Made by a program: the position numbers and the translations under genes. The notes beneath the pieces are model-generated. The model was not told the DNA's origin. It made no database searches and saw only the letters and a program-made list of their open reading frames with translations. From positions 56,735 to 120,734 of the forward strand of contig JAFEEG010000025.1 in the NCBI GenBank assembly GCA_018241225.1: a stretch of 64,000 bases of DNA, written 5' to 3'. The DNA comes from Pseudomonadota bacterium (GTDB lineage Bacteria; Pseudomonadota; Gammaproteobacteria; Burkholderiales; Burkholderiaceae_C). Positions 1 to 7,817 of the stretch are shown here, piece by piece. The number at the start of each line of letters is the position of its first letter. Within the stretch, counting starts at the first letter, position 1.

Positions 1-70
1 TGTTCGACGAGTCGTCTGCGATGTACCACGCCGCTGCGGTGGTAAGGCTGGCGGGGGTCCAGAGCGCCAT
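1..70 (-). CDS. Phage tail or fibre protein, N-terminal fragment
   Basis: Only the first 23 codons are in the window; the gene continues beyond position 1. The start ATG is at 68-70, ten bases after the stop of the upstream gene. The protein opens MALWTPASLTTAAWYIA. I recall this opening from phage tail proteins that carry a concanavalin/LamG-like domain, but the domain itself lies outside the window. The position, last in the late operon after the adaptor and decoration-like genes, fits a tail component. Confidence 0.45.
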   Translation of the reverse strand, partial: MALWTPASLTTAAAWYIADDSSN

Positions 71-79
71 GCTCGAGCT

Positions 80-487
80 TTAAGCGCCCGGCTCGGTGAC
101 GGTCCAGCCGGTGATGTTCACGGCCTGGCCGCTGGCGATCACCGCGTTGTCGATGGTCACGTCGCCGCCGCCGCCCGTGGCCGTCACGCTGCCCTGCTCG
201 TGGCAGGTGGTACCGGCGCTGTCCACGATGCGGTAGTGACCCGCCGTGCCGGCCGCCGACGCGGTGCCGCTGATGGGGGTGGAATTGAAGGACTTGCTGC
301 CGCTCGATGCGGCTGCAGCCCAGTCAGAGGCCAGGGCGTATTCCACCAGCAGCGTGCCCGTGGCAGCGGCTGCGCAGTTGGCCGGCTGGCCGCCCGTGTA
401 GATGCGGACCTTGGCCGAAGTGCCGACGGTGGTCTCGACGGCGTCGAGGCGCGCGTTGCGCACGGCGGTAGAGCGTTGAACGGTCAT
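80..487 (-). CDS. Hypothetical virion-associated protein
   Basis: This 135-residue protein is rich in Ala, Gly, Ser and Thr, which suggests a beta-rich surface or tail-associated protein. It has no recognisable catalytic motif, signal peptide or membrane segment. The start ATG overlaps the stop of the 484-672 gene by four bases (ATGA), so the two are translationally coupled. The position between the adaptor gene and a tail-protein start suggests a structural role; this is inference from context only. Confidence 0.7.
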   Translation of the reverse strand: MTVQRSTAVRNARLDAVETTVGTSAKVRIYTGGQPANCAAAATGTLLVEYALASDWAAAASSGSKSFNSTPISGTASAAGTAGHYRIVDSAGTTCHEQGSVTATGGGGDVTIDNAVIASGQAVNITGWTVTEPGA

Positions 488-672
488 GCTGCCTCCTGGC
501 GCAGTTCGCCGATCGCTTCGGCCAGCTCGGCCGGCACATCGCCGCCCACAGCGGTGATGCGCTGCTCGACGGAATCGGCCTTGGCGAGCGCCCAGGCCTT
601 CTGGTTCTTCAACTGGGCCGTCGCGTTGCGGACGAAATCCAGCGGCGTGTCGGGGGCGTTCTCTTCGTCCAT
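484..672 (-). CDS. Small hypothetical phage protein
   Basis: A 62-residue acidic, probably helical protein; its C-terminal half (ELAEAIGELRQ) looks like a short amphipathic helix. It is the first gene after the regulatory repeat at 679-701, so it may head its own transcript with the two genes downstream. It overlaps the next gene by four bases. The family is not recognised. Confidence 0.65.
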   Translation of the reverse strand: MDEENAPDTPLDFVRNATAQLKNQKAWALAKADSVEQRITAVGGDVPAELAEAIGELRQEAA

Positions 673-678
673 GCTTTA

Positions 679-701
679 TCCGATCTACGTTAGACCTTAG
701 A
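679..701 (-). promoter_or_regulatory. TCTAA repeat motif, minus-strand copy
   Basis: Read on the minus strand, TCTAA occurs at 697-701 and again 7 bases on at 690-694. A degenerate third copy (TCGGA) lies 11 bases further. The same bases form an imperfect inverted repeat, GATCTA-CGT-TAGACC (682-696). The TAA stop of the adaptor gene (697-699) sits inside the first TCTAA. The site lies directly upstream of the 484-672 gene. Confidence 0.6.
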
Positions 702-1347
702 TTCCGCCGTAAGCGACGGTCCGGGGTTTGTGTGCCTTGCGGCGTTCTTCTTCCTTCACCTCAGCGCAGTAGCCGAGGAAGCGCTGCTCGTGCTCGGCTG
801 CCTTCGTCTTGTTGAAGGTGTCGGCGTCCTCCTTGAGGTACGCCATGCGCTTGGACCAGTCCAAAAGATGGAGGTGATGCACCTCATCGACCTCCATCTC
901 CTGGTCGTCTTCGACCTTCACGAGCGGCAGACGGAACACCAAGAGGTTCAGCGTCACGGTCTCGTTGGACACAGGCCAGGTGCGAGCCTTGTGGTTCTCC
1001 TCGCCGATCACCAGCGCACGCACACGCCCGGTGTTGCCGTCGTAGCGCATGCACTTGGCGGCCAGGTCTTCGTAGTTCACGACTTCCACAGGGCGACCGT
1101 CGTCGGCGCGCGAAACGCCGCGAATCTTGAGGATCGCCTTGTGGACGGCCTGGTAGGAGTTGCCGGGGGCGACGGCCAGCTGCGTTACCGCCGGCGTCGT
1201 AGCGTCGGGTAGCCCATCGGTCTTGCGGCAGAACATCTTCTGCGCGTCGTCGATGTAGCTATAGAGCTCCTCGTCCGACCACAGCTGCGGCTCCTCGAGG
1301 TCGTCGAGATCCAGGCGCAGTCGGTCGAGCAGCTCCCCCGAGGTCAC
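697..1347 (-). CDS. Phage head-tail adaptor protein
   Basis: A 216-residue protein beginning at GTG 1347 (VTSGELLDRLRLDLDD). An AAGGA ribosome site lies just upstream, and the start sits next to the stop of the 1350-1712 gene. The N-terminal helical pattern with ELYSYIDDAQ and the later WSKRMAYLK stretch resembles the SU10/gp10-type adaptor family of podovirus-like phages. Those proteins attach below the portal and receive the tail. The frame stays open further upstream to 1830, but that extension is Arg-rich shadow of the neighbouring gene and is rejected. The position after the capsid and before tail genes fits. Confidence 0.65.
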   Translation of the reverse strand: MTSGELLDRLRLDLDDLEEPQLWSDEELYSYIDDAQKMFCRKTDGLPDATTPAVTQLAVAPGNSYQAVHKAILKIRGVSRADDGRPVEVVNYEDLAAKCMRYDGNTGRVRALVIGEENHKARTWPVSNETVTLNLLVFRLPLVKVEDDQEMEVDEVHHLHLLDWSKRMAYLKEDADTFNKTKAAEHEQRFLGYCAEVKEEERRKAHKPRTVAYGGI

Positions 1348-1349
1348 GA

Positions 1350-1712
1350 TCAGTCCTTCTTGGCGGCCTGGAACGCGGCCCAGGCAGCGTCGCGCTCGTC
1401 GGCGGCCACGTCGAAGCCCACCTTGGCCGAGATGACCTTGGTGTGCGGCATGCCGGCGGCGGTGAATTCCTTCGGGTCGTTCTTCAGCACGATCTCTTCG
1501 ATCGCGGTGACGATCAGCACCTTGCGGTCTTCGGCCGACAGCTTCGGCTGCGGCTTCTCGTCCTCGGCCAGCTCTTCCTCGGGCACAGCGCCGGCCGACA
1601 TCACCTCTTCGTAGAGGGCCGGGGGCACGTGGGTGGGCTGACCCTTCTTGAATTCGATCGCGTGGCCCAGCACCGAGTTGACGATGCGGTCGCGGTTCAT
1701 GACGAACTTCAT
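1350..1712 (-). CDS. Hypothetical phage protein
   Basis: A 120-residue protein starting MKFVMNRDRIVNSVLGHAI. The middle is acidic (VPEEELAEDEKPQPK); the C-terminal half is basic and helical and contains the phrase GMPHTKVISAKVGFDV. The gene sits just behind a terminator (1736-1765) and overlaps or abuts the adaptor gene. Similar small proteins between capsid and adaptor genes are common in podovirus-like prophages, but no function is established from what can be seen here. Confidence 0.7.
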   Translation of the reverse strand: MKFVMNRDRIVNSVLGHAIEFKKGQPTHVPPALYEEVMSAGAVPEEELAEDEKPQPKLSAEDRKVLIVTAIEEIVLKNDPKEFTAAGMPHTKVISAKVGFDVAADERDAAWAAFQAAKKD

Positions 1713-1735
1713 GATTGGATTCCTTGGAGTGGGTG

Positions 1736-1765
1736 GTTAAAAGGCAGGGCCCCGTGGGGCCCTGC
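1736..1765 (-). terminator. Rho-independent terminator
   Basis: A perfect stem, GCAGGGCCCC (1744-1753) with GGGGCCCTGC (1756-1765), is followed on the minus strand by a short T run (CTTTT). It lies between the 1781-2227 and 1350-1712 genes. It would end or attenuate transcription coming from the capsid gene. Confidence 0.75.
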
Positions 1766-1780
1766 TTTCGGGGAACCCGA

Positions 1781-2227
1781 TCAGTTCGGGTTGACCTCTT
1801 CGGCTCGGCCGTCGATCGTGTACTGCACACGCACGCGGAACTTGCCGGCCGTGGCGTTGGCCACGGTCGAGGCGATCGCGATCTGCACGTTCTTGCCGCC
1901 GGCGACCGTGAGGCCCAGGCCGGTGAGCGCCGTGCGGCCAGCGGCCAGCAGCGAGGTGGCAGCCAGCAGCGAGGTCAGCGCGCCGGCCGTACCGACCGAC
2001 ATGGTGTAGGCCGTGGGGCCTGCACCCTGCGTCTCGACGATCAGCTCGCCGCCGACCACGGTGGCGCCTTCGGGGAGGTTGATGACCTCGAAGGTGCCGG
2101 CGTCGCCGAACACGGAACCGAACGTCTTGAGGACGCCGTTGATGTCGACCATCGTGTCGTTGAAGTTCGCGACGAACTCCGCGAACATGACCTTCTGCGC
2201 GGTGCGGGTCTTGATGAGCTTGGCCAT
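1781..2227 (-). CDS. Hypothetical virion protein (decoration-like)
   Basis: A 148-residue protein starting MAKLIKTRTAQKVMFAEFVANFNDT-, eleven bases behind the major capsid gene. The central part is a run of small residues and short beta-like stretches (VVGGELIVET; GGKNVQIAIAS), and the C-terminus reads FRVRVQYTIDG. Composition and position, immediately after the capsid gene and before a terminator, suggest a capsid decoration or head-stabilising protein. This is inference; I do not recognise the family. Confidence 0.7.
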   Translation of the reverse strand: MAKLIKTRTAQKVMFAEFVANFNDTMVDINGVLKTFGSVFGDAGTFEVINLPEGATVVGGELIVETQGAGPTAYTMSVGTAGALTSLLAATSLLAAGRTALTGLGLTVAGGKNVQIAIASTVANATAGKFRVRVQYTIDGRAEEVNPN

Positions 2228-2237
2228 GTTCAGCTCC

Positions 2238-3356
2238 TTAGTTGGCCACGTAGCACGAGATCACACCGAAGTCTTCGGTGGAGCCCGACTCGTAGATGTT
2301 TCCGAACTTGGGCTTCAGGAAGCCCAGGATCTTTCCGACCGCGATGCCTTGCGAGTTCTCGTAGTCGAAGCCCTTCTCGTTCCACTCGGGCGACTTGATG
2401 TCGGCCATGGCGAGAGCCTGGGCGCCGCAGAACAGCACCTGGCAGCCGTCCACCGTGCCGGCCGCGCCGTACTTCGAGCCCGAAGCCGAGTCGCGGGTGT
2501 TGGGCACATGGCGGAACTCGTGCAGGTAGATGCCGTCGATCTTCACGCTCGAGCCGCTGAACAGCGGGTTCTCCTTGTCGCGCTGTTGGGCGTGACGCAG
2601 GTTGAGCATGTAGTTCTGGTCCATCTTCAGCTTGGCCATCGCGTCGGGGGTCAGGAAGGCGTGGAAGGTTTCCTCGCCGCCGTCTTCCTTGATGCCGCGG
2701 ATGTAGCGGTTCTTCGCGTAGGCCTTGAGCTGCACGAACATTTCCCACATGGGCAGGTCCGTGGCGGCGACGCCGGTGGTGGCTGCGTTGGCCACCAGGG
2801 TCTTGGTGGCCGAGGTGCCGTCCCAGCGCAGGCGGCGGGCGTTCGACGGGGCCGACACGTCGGCGGCGAACTCGAGGTTCTTCAGGTCCGAGCCGATGCG
2901 GGTGGCGCCGTTGGGGGTCAGCGTGTAGCTGCGGCCAGCCAGCGTCAGGAACGCCATCTGGTCGATGCGGTCGGCCAGCCAGTAGGCCAGCACGTCACGG
3001 CTGTTGCCGCGGAACTCCACCACCGACTTCTGGTCGGCCATGCGGCCTTCGTGGCGGTTGGCGTGGCGCAGCTGGTCGATGCGGATGACCTGGTCGAAGG
3101 TCTGCATCGCTTCTTCGTTGCCTTCCAGCGTGCGGTCGCCTGCGACGCCGTCGCCGGTCAGGTCGGCCAGCAGCGTGATCACTGCGCGAGCGCCCTTCTC
3201 GGACTGCTTGAGCTCGGTGATGTGCTGGATGAGGCTGTTCGGACCCTTCCCGAGGAAGCGGTTCACGAAAGACATGTTGCGGGCCTGCTTCCACAGGTCC
3301 AGCGACCAGATGGTCTTCTGTTCCGTGGTGAGCGCCGCGAAGTTGGTCAATGCCAT
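2238..3356 (-). CDS. Major capsid protein, N4-gp56 family
   Basis: A 372-residue protein starting MALTNFAALTTEQKTIWS. The start at 3356 is preceded by a strong AAAGGAG ribosome site; an in-frame ATG at 3404 has none and is rejected. The opening, the FVNRFLGKGPNSLIQ segment and the later FHAFLTPDAMAKLK and YLHEFRHVPNT segments match my knowledge of the N4 gp56 (DUF4043) family of major capsid proteins. The gene has its own regulatory palindrome (3476-3490) behind a terminator, consistent with high expression independent of the scaffold operon. Confidence 0.85.
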   Translation of the reverse strand: MALTNFAALTTEQKTIWSLDLWKQARNMSFVNRFLGKGPNSLIQHITELKQSEKGARAVITLLADLTGDGVAGDRTLEGNEEAMQTFDQVIRIDQLRHANRHEGRMADQKSVVEFRGNSRDVLAYWLADRIDQMAFLTLAGRSYTLTPNGATRIGSDLKNLEFAADVSAPSNARRLRWDGTSATKTLVANAATTGVAATDLPMWEMFVQLKAYAKNRYIRGIKEDGGEETFHAFLTPDAMAKLKMDQNYMLNLRHAQQRDKENPLFSGSSVKIDGIYLHEFRHVPNTRDSASGSKYGAAGTVDGCQVLFCGAQALAMADIKSPEWNEKGFDYENSQGIAVGKILGFLKPKFGNIYESGSTEDFGVISCYVAN

Positions 3357-3475
3357 GATGGCACTCCTTTGCGAATCGAACTTAGAAACCGGGCCGAAAC
3401 CCACTGCTTCCGTTGATTTCGCTCAAGGAGGGCGACATTGGTGCGGACGCTATCGCGGTCCGCAGGTCGAATTGC

Positions 3476-3490
3476 GATCTATGTTAGATC
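3476..3490 (-). promoter_or_regulatory. GATCTA-N3-TAGATC palindrome upstream of capsid gene
   Basis: A perfect inverted repeat GATCTA-TGT-TAGATC lies between the terminator of the upstream genes and the major capsid gene. A second partial copy of the phage motif, TCTAAGTTCGAT on the minus strand at 3375-3386, sits right before the capsid ribosome binding site. Together they look like the control region of the capsid transcript. Whether they act as promoter or operator cannot be told from sequence. Confidence 0.6.
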
Positions 3491-3517
3491 AAAAGAAAAG
3501 CCGGCGCAAGGCCGGCT
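3491..3517 (-). terminator. Rho-independent terminator after RyR-domain gene
   Basis: Read on the minus strand, the stem AGCCGGC/GCCGGCT (3499-3505 with 3511-3517) is followed by TTTCTTTT. It ends the operon that runs from the terminase genes down to the RyR-domain gene at 3537. Confidence 0.8.
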
Positions 3518-3536
3518 CCGTTTCGCGTGCGCCTGG

Positions 3537-3890
3537 TCAGCGCCCGGTCTGGTTCTGGATCGTGCGCACGACGGCGCGGAACAGGTAGTCCTTCACCTTC
3601 TGCTCGGCCGGCAGCTGCTCGTACGGCACGAAGCACGGGTGCGTCTTGGCCACCTCGTCCTTCACCTCGCCGTACTTCCAGCCGGTGCGGCGCTTCTCCT
3701 CCATCCAGAGCGAGTGGCTCTGTTCGGGGGTGAGGTTGCTGGTCAGGTGCGCGGCCACGCCCTTGGAGGCGCTCAGCTTCTGCCAGTCAGGCGCGTCGGC
3801 CCAGGGCTTCTGGCTGGTGTCGCCCAGCGCTTCGCAGTAGGCGCGGTTTACTTCGTGGCAGAGCTCTGCCAGGGCGTCGACGAGGTTCAT
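3537..3890 (-). CDS. RyR domain-containing phage protein
   Basis: A 117-residue protein starting MNLVDALAELCHEVNRAYC, overlapping the preceding Acb2-like gene by four bases. The segment from about residue 10 to 110 contains the RyR-type pattern: an aromatic-rich NRAYCEALGD, WMEEKRRTGWKYG, and HPCFVPYEQLP followed by KVKDYLFRAVV. RyR domains occur in ryanodine receptors and in small phage and bacterial proteins. They have been proposed to sense nucleotide-like ligands; that function is established knowledge only as a prediction. The gene is non-structural in character, although it lies between scaffold and capsid genes. Confidence 0.75.
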   Translation of the reverse strand: MNLVDALAELCHEVNRAYCEALGDTSQKPWADAPDWQKLSASKGVAAHLTSNLTPEQSHSLWMEEKRRTGWKYGEVKDEVAKTHPCFVPYEQLPAEQKVKDYLFRAVVRTIQNQTGR

Positions 3891-4126
3891 GCAGCTCTCC
3901 AGGTCAAGGCCTTCACGGCGCGCATCTGTGCGTCCTCGAACGCGGTGATGGCCAGCGCCGCGTGGCGGGCCTGTTCGGGGCTGTTGGCGCTCGCGCGCAG
4001 ATCGTTCATCTGGTCGATCAGCGCCGCGCAGCGCGCCTTGCACCAGTGCGCGCCCTGGTCGCCGCTGGGGTTGAAGTCCAGACCAACGGCTTTTTCGCCG
4101 AAGGACTGCTTGCGTTGTTCGCTCAT
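3887..4126 (-). CDS. Acb2/Tad1 hairpin-domain protein, candidate anti-CBASS/anti-Thoeris sponge
   Basis: A 79-residue protein. It shows GEKAVGLDFNPSGD near the N-terminus, then a helix with KARCAALIDQMNDLR, an SPEQARHAALAITAFEDAQM helix and a C-terminal AVKALTW. This FNPSGD...LID...SPE.AR...AI...AQM.AVKA.TW pattern matches the phage family that I recall being annotated as Acb2/Tad1 hairpin-domain proteins. Acb2 and relatives bind cyclic di- and trinucleotide signals and so blunt CBASS or Thoeris immunity. Assignment rests on remembered motifs without an alignment; ligand-binding residues cannot be confirmed here. The gene is coupled to the RyR-domain gene by an ATGA overlap. Confidence 0.7.
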   Translation of the reverse strand: MSEQRKQSFGEKAVGLDFNPSGDQGAHWCKARCAALIDQMNDLRASANSPEQARHAALAITAFEDAQMRAVKALTWRAA

Positions 4127-4138
4127 GTTTGTGGCTCC

Positions 4139-4438
4139 TCAGATCTCGAGGCAGCCGCTCGCGGTCGCCACGATGGACGTAAGGATGGCCACACGCGCCT
4201 CCATGTTGCCCAGGCTCTGACCGAGCGCCGATGAGCAGATAGGCGGACCGTCCTTGGCCTTCTCGCCCTGCGGTGGGTTGGGACGGCGCACGGCGACGGT
4301 CGCGTCCAGGTAGCGCATCACGGTCGATTCGAGGTTGTCCAAAGCGAAGCTCATTTCGGACAGACGGGTAGAGATCTCGCCGATGCGCACATCGGAAGTG
4401 GCGTCGCGCGCCTGGCAGGCGGCGTAGTTCGCGTTCAT
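4139..4438 (-). CDS. Hypothetical phage protein
   Basis: A 99-residue protein starting MNANYAACQARDATSDVRIGE. Residues about 20-48 are heptad-like (ISTRLSEMSFALDNLESTVMRYL) and probably helical. The middle is a Pro-rich linker, and the C-terminus (MEARVAILTSIVATASG) is again helical. It lies three bases behind a small GTG-start gene and 12 bases before the Acb2-like gene. No family is recognised. Confidence 0.6.
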   Translation of the reverse strand: MNANYAACQARDATSDVRIGEISTRLSEMSFALDNLESTVMRYLDATVAVRRPNPPQGEKAKDGPPICSSALGQSLGNMEARVAILTSIVATASGCLEI

Positions 4439-4441
4439 GGT

Positions 4442-4609
4442 TCAGTCCTTGGTTTCGAGTGGTGGGTAGTCCGCGACTCGCGCCGCTTCAACGTCTTGGG
4501 GAGAAACGCCGTGGTGATCCACGTCGACCAGGCGCGCGACGACCTTGCGGCCCTCGAGCACCGTGTAGCTGCAGCCCTCAATGAGGACCAGGCGAAGGGG
4601 CGGCTTCAC
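4442..4609 (-). CDS. Small hypothetical phage protein
   Basis: A 55-residue open frame with GTG start at 4609, overlapping the stop of the scaffold gene as GTGA. It reads MKPPLRLVLIEGCSYTVLEG and ends PPLETKD. It fills the otherwise empty space between the scaffold gene and the 4139-4438 gene exactly, with overlap on one side and a three-base gap on the other. That is the main reason for calling it. Function unknown. Confidence 0.55.
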   Translation of the reverse strand: MKPPLRLVLIEGCSYTVLEGRKVVARLVDVDHHGVSPQDVEAARVADYPPLETKD

Positions 4610-5688
4610 GCAATCACGTCGCCGCGCATGCGGGCGAGCACCTTCTCATCGAGCTTGGAGAACTCCTCGTGGTTCAGCTTGACGGCGTCCTTGGCCGTGA
4701 GCGAGCCGCCGGCCTTGTCGCTGTCCATGCCGGTCTTGGAGAGGTCCGGCGGCTGCTTGCCCTGCACTTCCAGGTTGCGCTTGACCGCTTCCTTCTTGCG
4801 CTCCTCTTCCTTGGCCTTGGCCACGTCCGCCTTGTCCACCTTCACGTCGGTGTCCACGGCGCGCTCCTGCTTCTTCGTGGCGGCGCCCAGGATGTCCTTG
4901 GCCGCGGCCTGCAGCGCATCCGCCGGGGCGTAGCCCTCGGACTGGTACGCCTTCTTCATGCGCAGCACCTTGTTGACGACGGTCGCGTCGTACTCGTCGC
5001 TGCCCTCGACCAGCACGGGGTAGGCTTCCTCCAGGCGGTCGACGATGTTGTCGTAGCGCACGCGCTCGTAGGCGCGCGCTTCGGCCGCCTGCGCCTTCAT
5101 GTCGGCCTTCTGGTCGGCCACGTCGTTGGACAGCTTGCGGATCTGCGCCATCGTGGCGCTGGCCTTGTCCAGGTCGCCGTCCGCCAGGTGCTTGTTGTAT
5201 TCCTTCTCCAGACCGGTGATCTTGTCCTCGATCTTGGAGATCTCCTCGTTCGTGGCCACCACCGCCTGGCCCTTCTTGAAGGCCTCGACCTGGCGCTCGA
5301 GCTCGGCGCGCGCGTTGCGCTCCTTTTCCAGGATCTCCTTGTGGCGCGCAAGCGGAATACGCGAGTCCTTGCGCGGCTTCTTGTCGTCGTCCTTTTCCTC
5401 TTCGGACTCGGTCTTTTCGGTCTTTTCGCCCTTCTTTTCCTCGCCCTCCTCTTCCTCTTCCTCGTCGTCGGCGAGCTTGGACTTGCCCTTGGCGTCGGCT
5501 TCGGCCTTCGCTTCCTCGGCGGCCTTGTCCGCAGCCTCCTTCGCAGCGGCTTCCTCGCGCTTCGCAGCGTCCTCGGCGTCGCTCGTGGGCGTGAAATCGT
5601 CGCCGCGATCGCCGCCCAGGTCGGCGCCGTCGTCGGCAGGGGCCATGAGGCGCGCGCGGTGCATCAATTTCATCAGGAGGAGGCTCAT
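4606..5688 (-). CDS. Phage scaffolding protein
   Basis: A 360-residue, highly charged protein. Residues about 35-70 are an Ala/Glu/Lys helix, and about 70-105 are extremely acidic (runs of E and D with EEKKGEK). Residues about 112-215 form a long predicted coiled coil (EILEKERNARAELERQVEAF; EKEYNKHLADGDLDKA). This composition, and the place between portal and capsid genes, is typical of scaffolds that guide procapsid assembly and then leave. The first residues are MSLLLMKLMHRARLM, unusually hydrophobic and basic for a scaffold, so the true start may be a later codon. Confidence 0.75.
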   Translation of the reverse strand: MSLLLMKLMHRARLMAPADDGADLGGDRGDDFTPTSDAEDAAKREEAAAKEAADKAAEEAKAEADAKGKSKLADDEEEEEEGEEKKGEKTEKTESEEEKDDDKKPRKDSRIPLARHKEILEKERNARAELERQVEAFKKGQAVVATNEEISKIEDKITGLEKEYNKHLADGDLDKASATMAQIRKLSNDVADQKADMKAQAAEARAYERVRYDNIVDRLEEAYPVLVEGSDEYDATVVNKVLRMKKAYQSEGYAPADALQAAAKDILGAATKKQERAVDTDVKVDKADVAKAKEEERKKEAVKRNLEVQGKQPPDLSKTGMDSDKAGGSLTAKDAVKLNHEEFSKLDEKVLARMRGDVIA

Positions 5689-5690
5689 AG

Positions 5691-7817
5691 TCAGTTTCCT
5701 TGGGAGGTGGGTTGCGGTTGCGGGTTGTTGGCGGCGGCGACAGCGGCGATTCGGTCGCTGGCGGCCTTGTCGGCCTGGTCCTTGGCCTTGATCCAGGTCT
5801 CGTCCTTCTGTTTCTGGCGCTCCATGGACAACTTGGCGAAGTCCAGCTGCTTCTGGTGCTCGAATTCGCGCTCCTGGAGGTCGATGTCGGCCGCCGTCTT
5901 GGCCAGCGCAGCGCCGCCGTCGCCCTGCTCCTGCTCGATGGGCGTCATGGCGTCCTTCTGGGCCTTCACGCCCGTCTCCTGGGCCTTGGCCTGCTTCAGG
6001 ACGGCGTCGGCCTCCTTCTGGCGGGTCTCGGCCTGGGTCTTGGCGACTTCGGCCTGCGCGCCGGCGGTCTGCAGCTGCTTGGCGGCCTGCGCTTCGGGCG
6101 AATTGGCCTGCGCGGCCATCTTTTCGATGATTTCCTTCTTGTCCAGCAGTCGGCTGGAGGCGATGAGCACGTCGTCGGGGAGCATGATTCCCGCCTCGCG
6201 CAGGGCCATGGCCTGCTCGAACTGGCTGTCCTCAAGCGTTTCGCGCTGCGGCACGCTGGTCACGACCACGTCGTACTCGCCGAGGGTCAGGTCATTGACG
6301 ATCAGGCCCTCGGGGGTGGGCTGGTTGATGCCCACGGTCTCACTCTCGCCGGTGATCTTGTCCTTGGTGATCGTCAGCAGGCGCGACTCCGTGTAGAACT
6401 TCTGCACCAGGCACAGGACGTTGCGCGCCAGGATGTGGTCCGAGCGCGTCAGGCTGTCCAGCGGCTTGGCCAGGTTCGTCGTGCCGGCCTGGCGCTTGGC
6501 CTGGATCGCCTTGGCGGCCACGTCCTCGCGGTCGAACCCCTGCATCGAGTCCGACACGCCCGAAATGCCCTTGATGTGCTCCTCGGCCTTGTAGCTGGCG
6601 CGGTCCAGGCCGGTCGGGTAGGCGTTGGGGGTGATCTTTTCGAGGCCGTCGATCTCATTGACCTCGACCACCAGGCCGGTCTCGCCGCCGCGCTGCTCCA
6701 GCTCCTGGATGGACATGTTGGTCAGCGCGCCGGCCTTGACCTTCCAGCCCGAGTTCGCCGTGGTGTTGACCACGTGCAGCTCCTGGCTCAGCACCTTGTT
6801 GAGCATCTCCTGGCTGCCCATCAGGTTCTCTACCAGGCCGATGGTCTGGCCGTGGCGGAAGTACGGGAAGAACGGGACCACCGTGAAGTGGTCGTAGGGG
6901 CTCCACTCGTCGTGCAGCACCACCGAGTCGGCAATCACGATCCAGCGGATGCGCCGCACGGGCTTCTCGATCACCTTGAAGCCGATCTTGTCGACGTAGA
7001 AGGCGATCTTGTCGCGGCTCCAGTCCTCGGGGACGGGGCGCGTGTCGCCCGTGTCCGGCACGACGAAGTGCTTCTGGCGGTCCAGCTTGCGGTACTGGCG
7101 CTCGATCAGGCGGATGTTGCGCGTCACGTTCGGGCTCGTGCCGGCCTGGTCGTAGCCGACCGTGAAGCGCTCGCCGAAGCGGTCGCGATTGGCCTCGATC
7201 GAGTCGTAGCCGTAGGGGAAGTAGCTGCCGCGATTGCGCAGGTAGTCGGCGTCCGCCCGGTTGTAGAGCACGGCGATGTCGTCGGCCGTGACCCACTTGG
7301 TCGTGAAGACCTCGCTCCAGGTGTCGGGGTCGTAGGCCTCGGCGTCGGGGTCGACGATCACGTTTTTGGGGTTCAGCAGCTCGATGGCCACCTCGCCCTG
7401 CATGGAGTCGTCGAACTTGATGCGCGCGTCCAGGAAGCCGCGGCTGGTGATGACCCCGTCAGCGAACATGTCGCTGCGCTTCCAGTCGAGCTGGGTGTTG
7501 TCCGAGATCTGCTTGAACACCTTGGCCAGCGCCCGAGCGATGCCCTCGGGGGCGCCCGAGCGGGGCTGGAAGCCGATCTCGGCGCGGTTGTAGATCTGCT
7601 CGCCCATCACGTTGGCGATGGTGGGCAGGATCTTGTTGACGGTCAGGGCCGGGCGGCGGGCCTGGCGGAGGATGATCTTGTCCTCCTCGCGCCATTGGTC
7701 GCCACGGAACATGGCGTCGCAGGCGTCGGCCTTCTCGACGTACTGGGCGTGGCCGTTGTCACGGGCCCAGCAGTAGCGGTTCCAGACTTCAGTGGCTTTG
7801 GAGGTGTCGACGGGCAT
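5691..7817 (-). CDS. Portal protein, P22-like
   Basis: A 708-residue protein. The N-terminal part contains CDAMFRGDQWREEDKI and RRPALTVNKILPTIANVMGEQ, followed by QPRSG. This is the layout of P22-type portals that form the dodecameric DNA channel at the capsid vertex. The C-terminal 150 residues are Gln/Ala/Lys-rich coiled coil, matching the barrel/tail of large portals. Length (about 700) agrees with P22 portal (725). The gene lies between terminase and scaffold genes, and the start overlaps the end of the 7789-8043 gene by 29 bases. Confidence 0.88.
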   Translation of the reverse strand: MPVDTSKATEVWNRYCWARDNGHAQYVEKADACDAMFRGDQWREEDKIILRQARRPALTVNKILPTIANVMGEQIYNRAEIGFQPRSGAPEGIARALAKVFKQISDNTQLDWKRSDMFADGVITSRGFLDARIKFDDSMQGEVAIELLNPKNVIVDPDAEAYDPDTWSEVFTTKWVTADDIAVLYNRADADYLRNRGSYFPYGYDSIEANRDRFGERFTVGYDQAGTSPNVTRNIRLIERQYRKLDRQKHFVVPDTGDTRPVPEDWSRDKIAFYVDKIGFKVIEKPVRRIRWIVIADSVVLHDEWSPYDHFTVVPFFPYFRHGQTIGLVENLMGSQEMLNKVLSQELHVVNTTANSGWKVKAGALTNMSIQELEQRGGETGLVVEVNEIDGLEKITPNAYPTGLDRASYKAEEHIKGISGVSDSMQGFDREDVAAKAIQAKRQAGTTNLAKPLDSLTRSDHILARNVLCLVQKFYTESRLLTITKDKITGESETVGINQPTPEGLIVNDLTLGEYDVVVTSVPQRETLEDSQFEQAMALREAGIMLPDDVLIASSRLLDKKEIIEKMAAQANSPEAQAAKQLQTAGAQAEVAKTQAETRQKEADAVLKQAKAQETGVKAQKDAMTPIEQEQGDGGAALAKTAADIDLQEREFEHQKQLDFAKLSMERQKQKDETWIKAKDQADKAASDRIAAVAAANNPQPQPTSQGN

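Noticed and set aside
697-1830. 377-codon minus-strand frame beginning at 1830
   Set aside because: Only the part after GTG 1347 looks like protein. The upstream part is Arg/Gly-rich shadow of the 1350-1712 gene and crosses a terminator.
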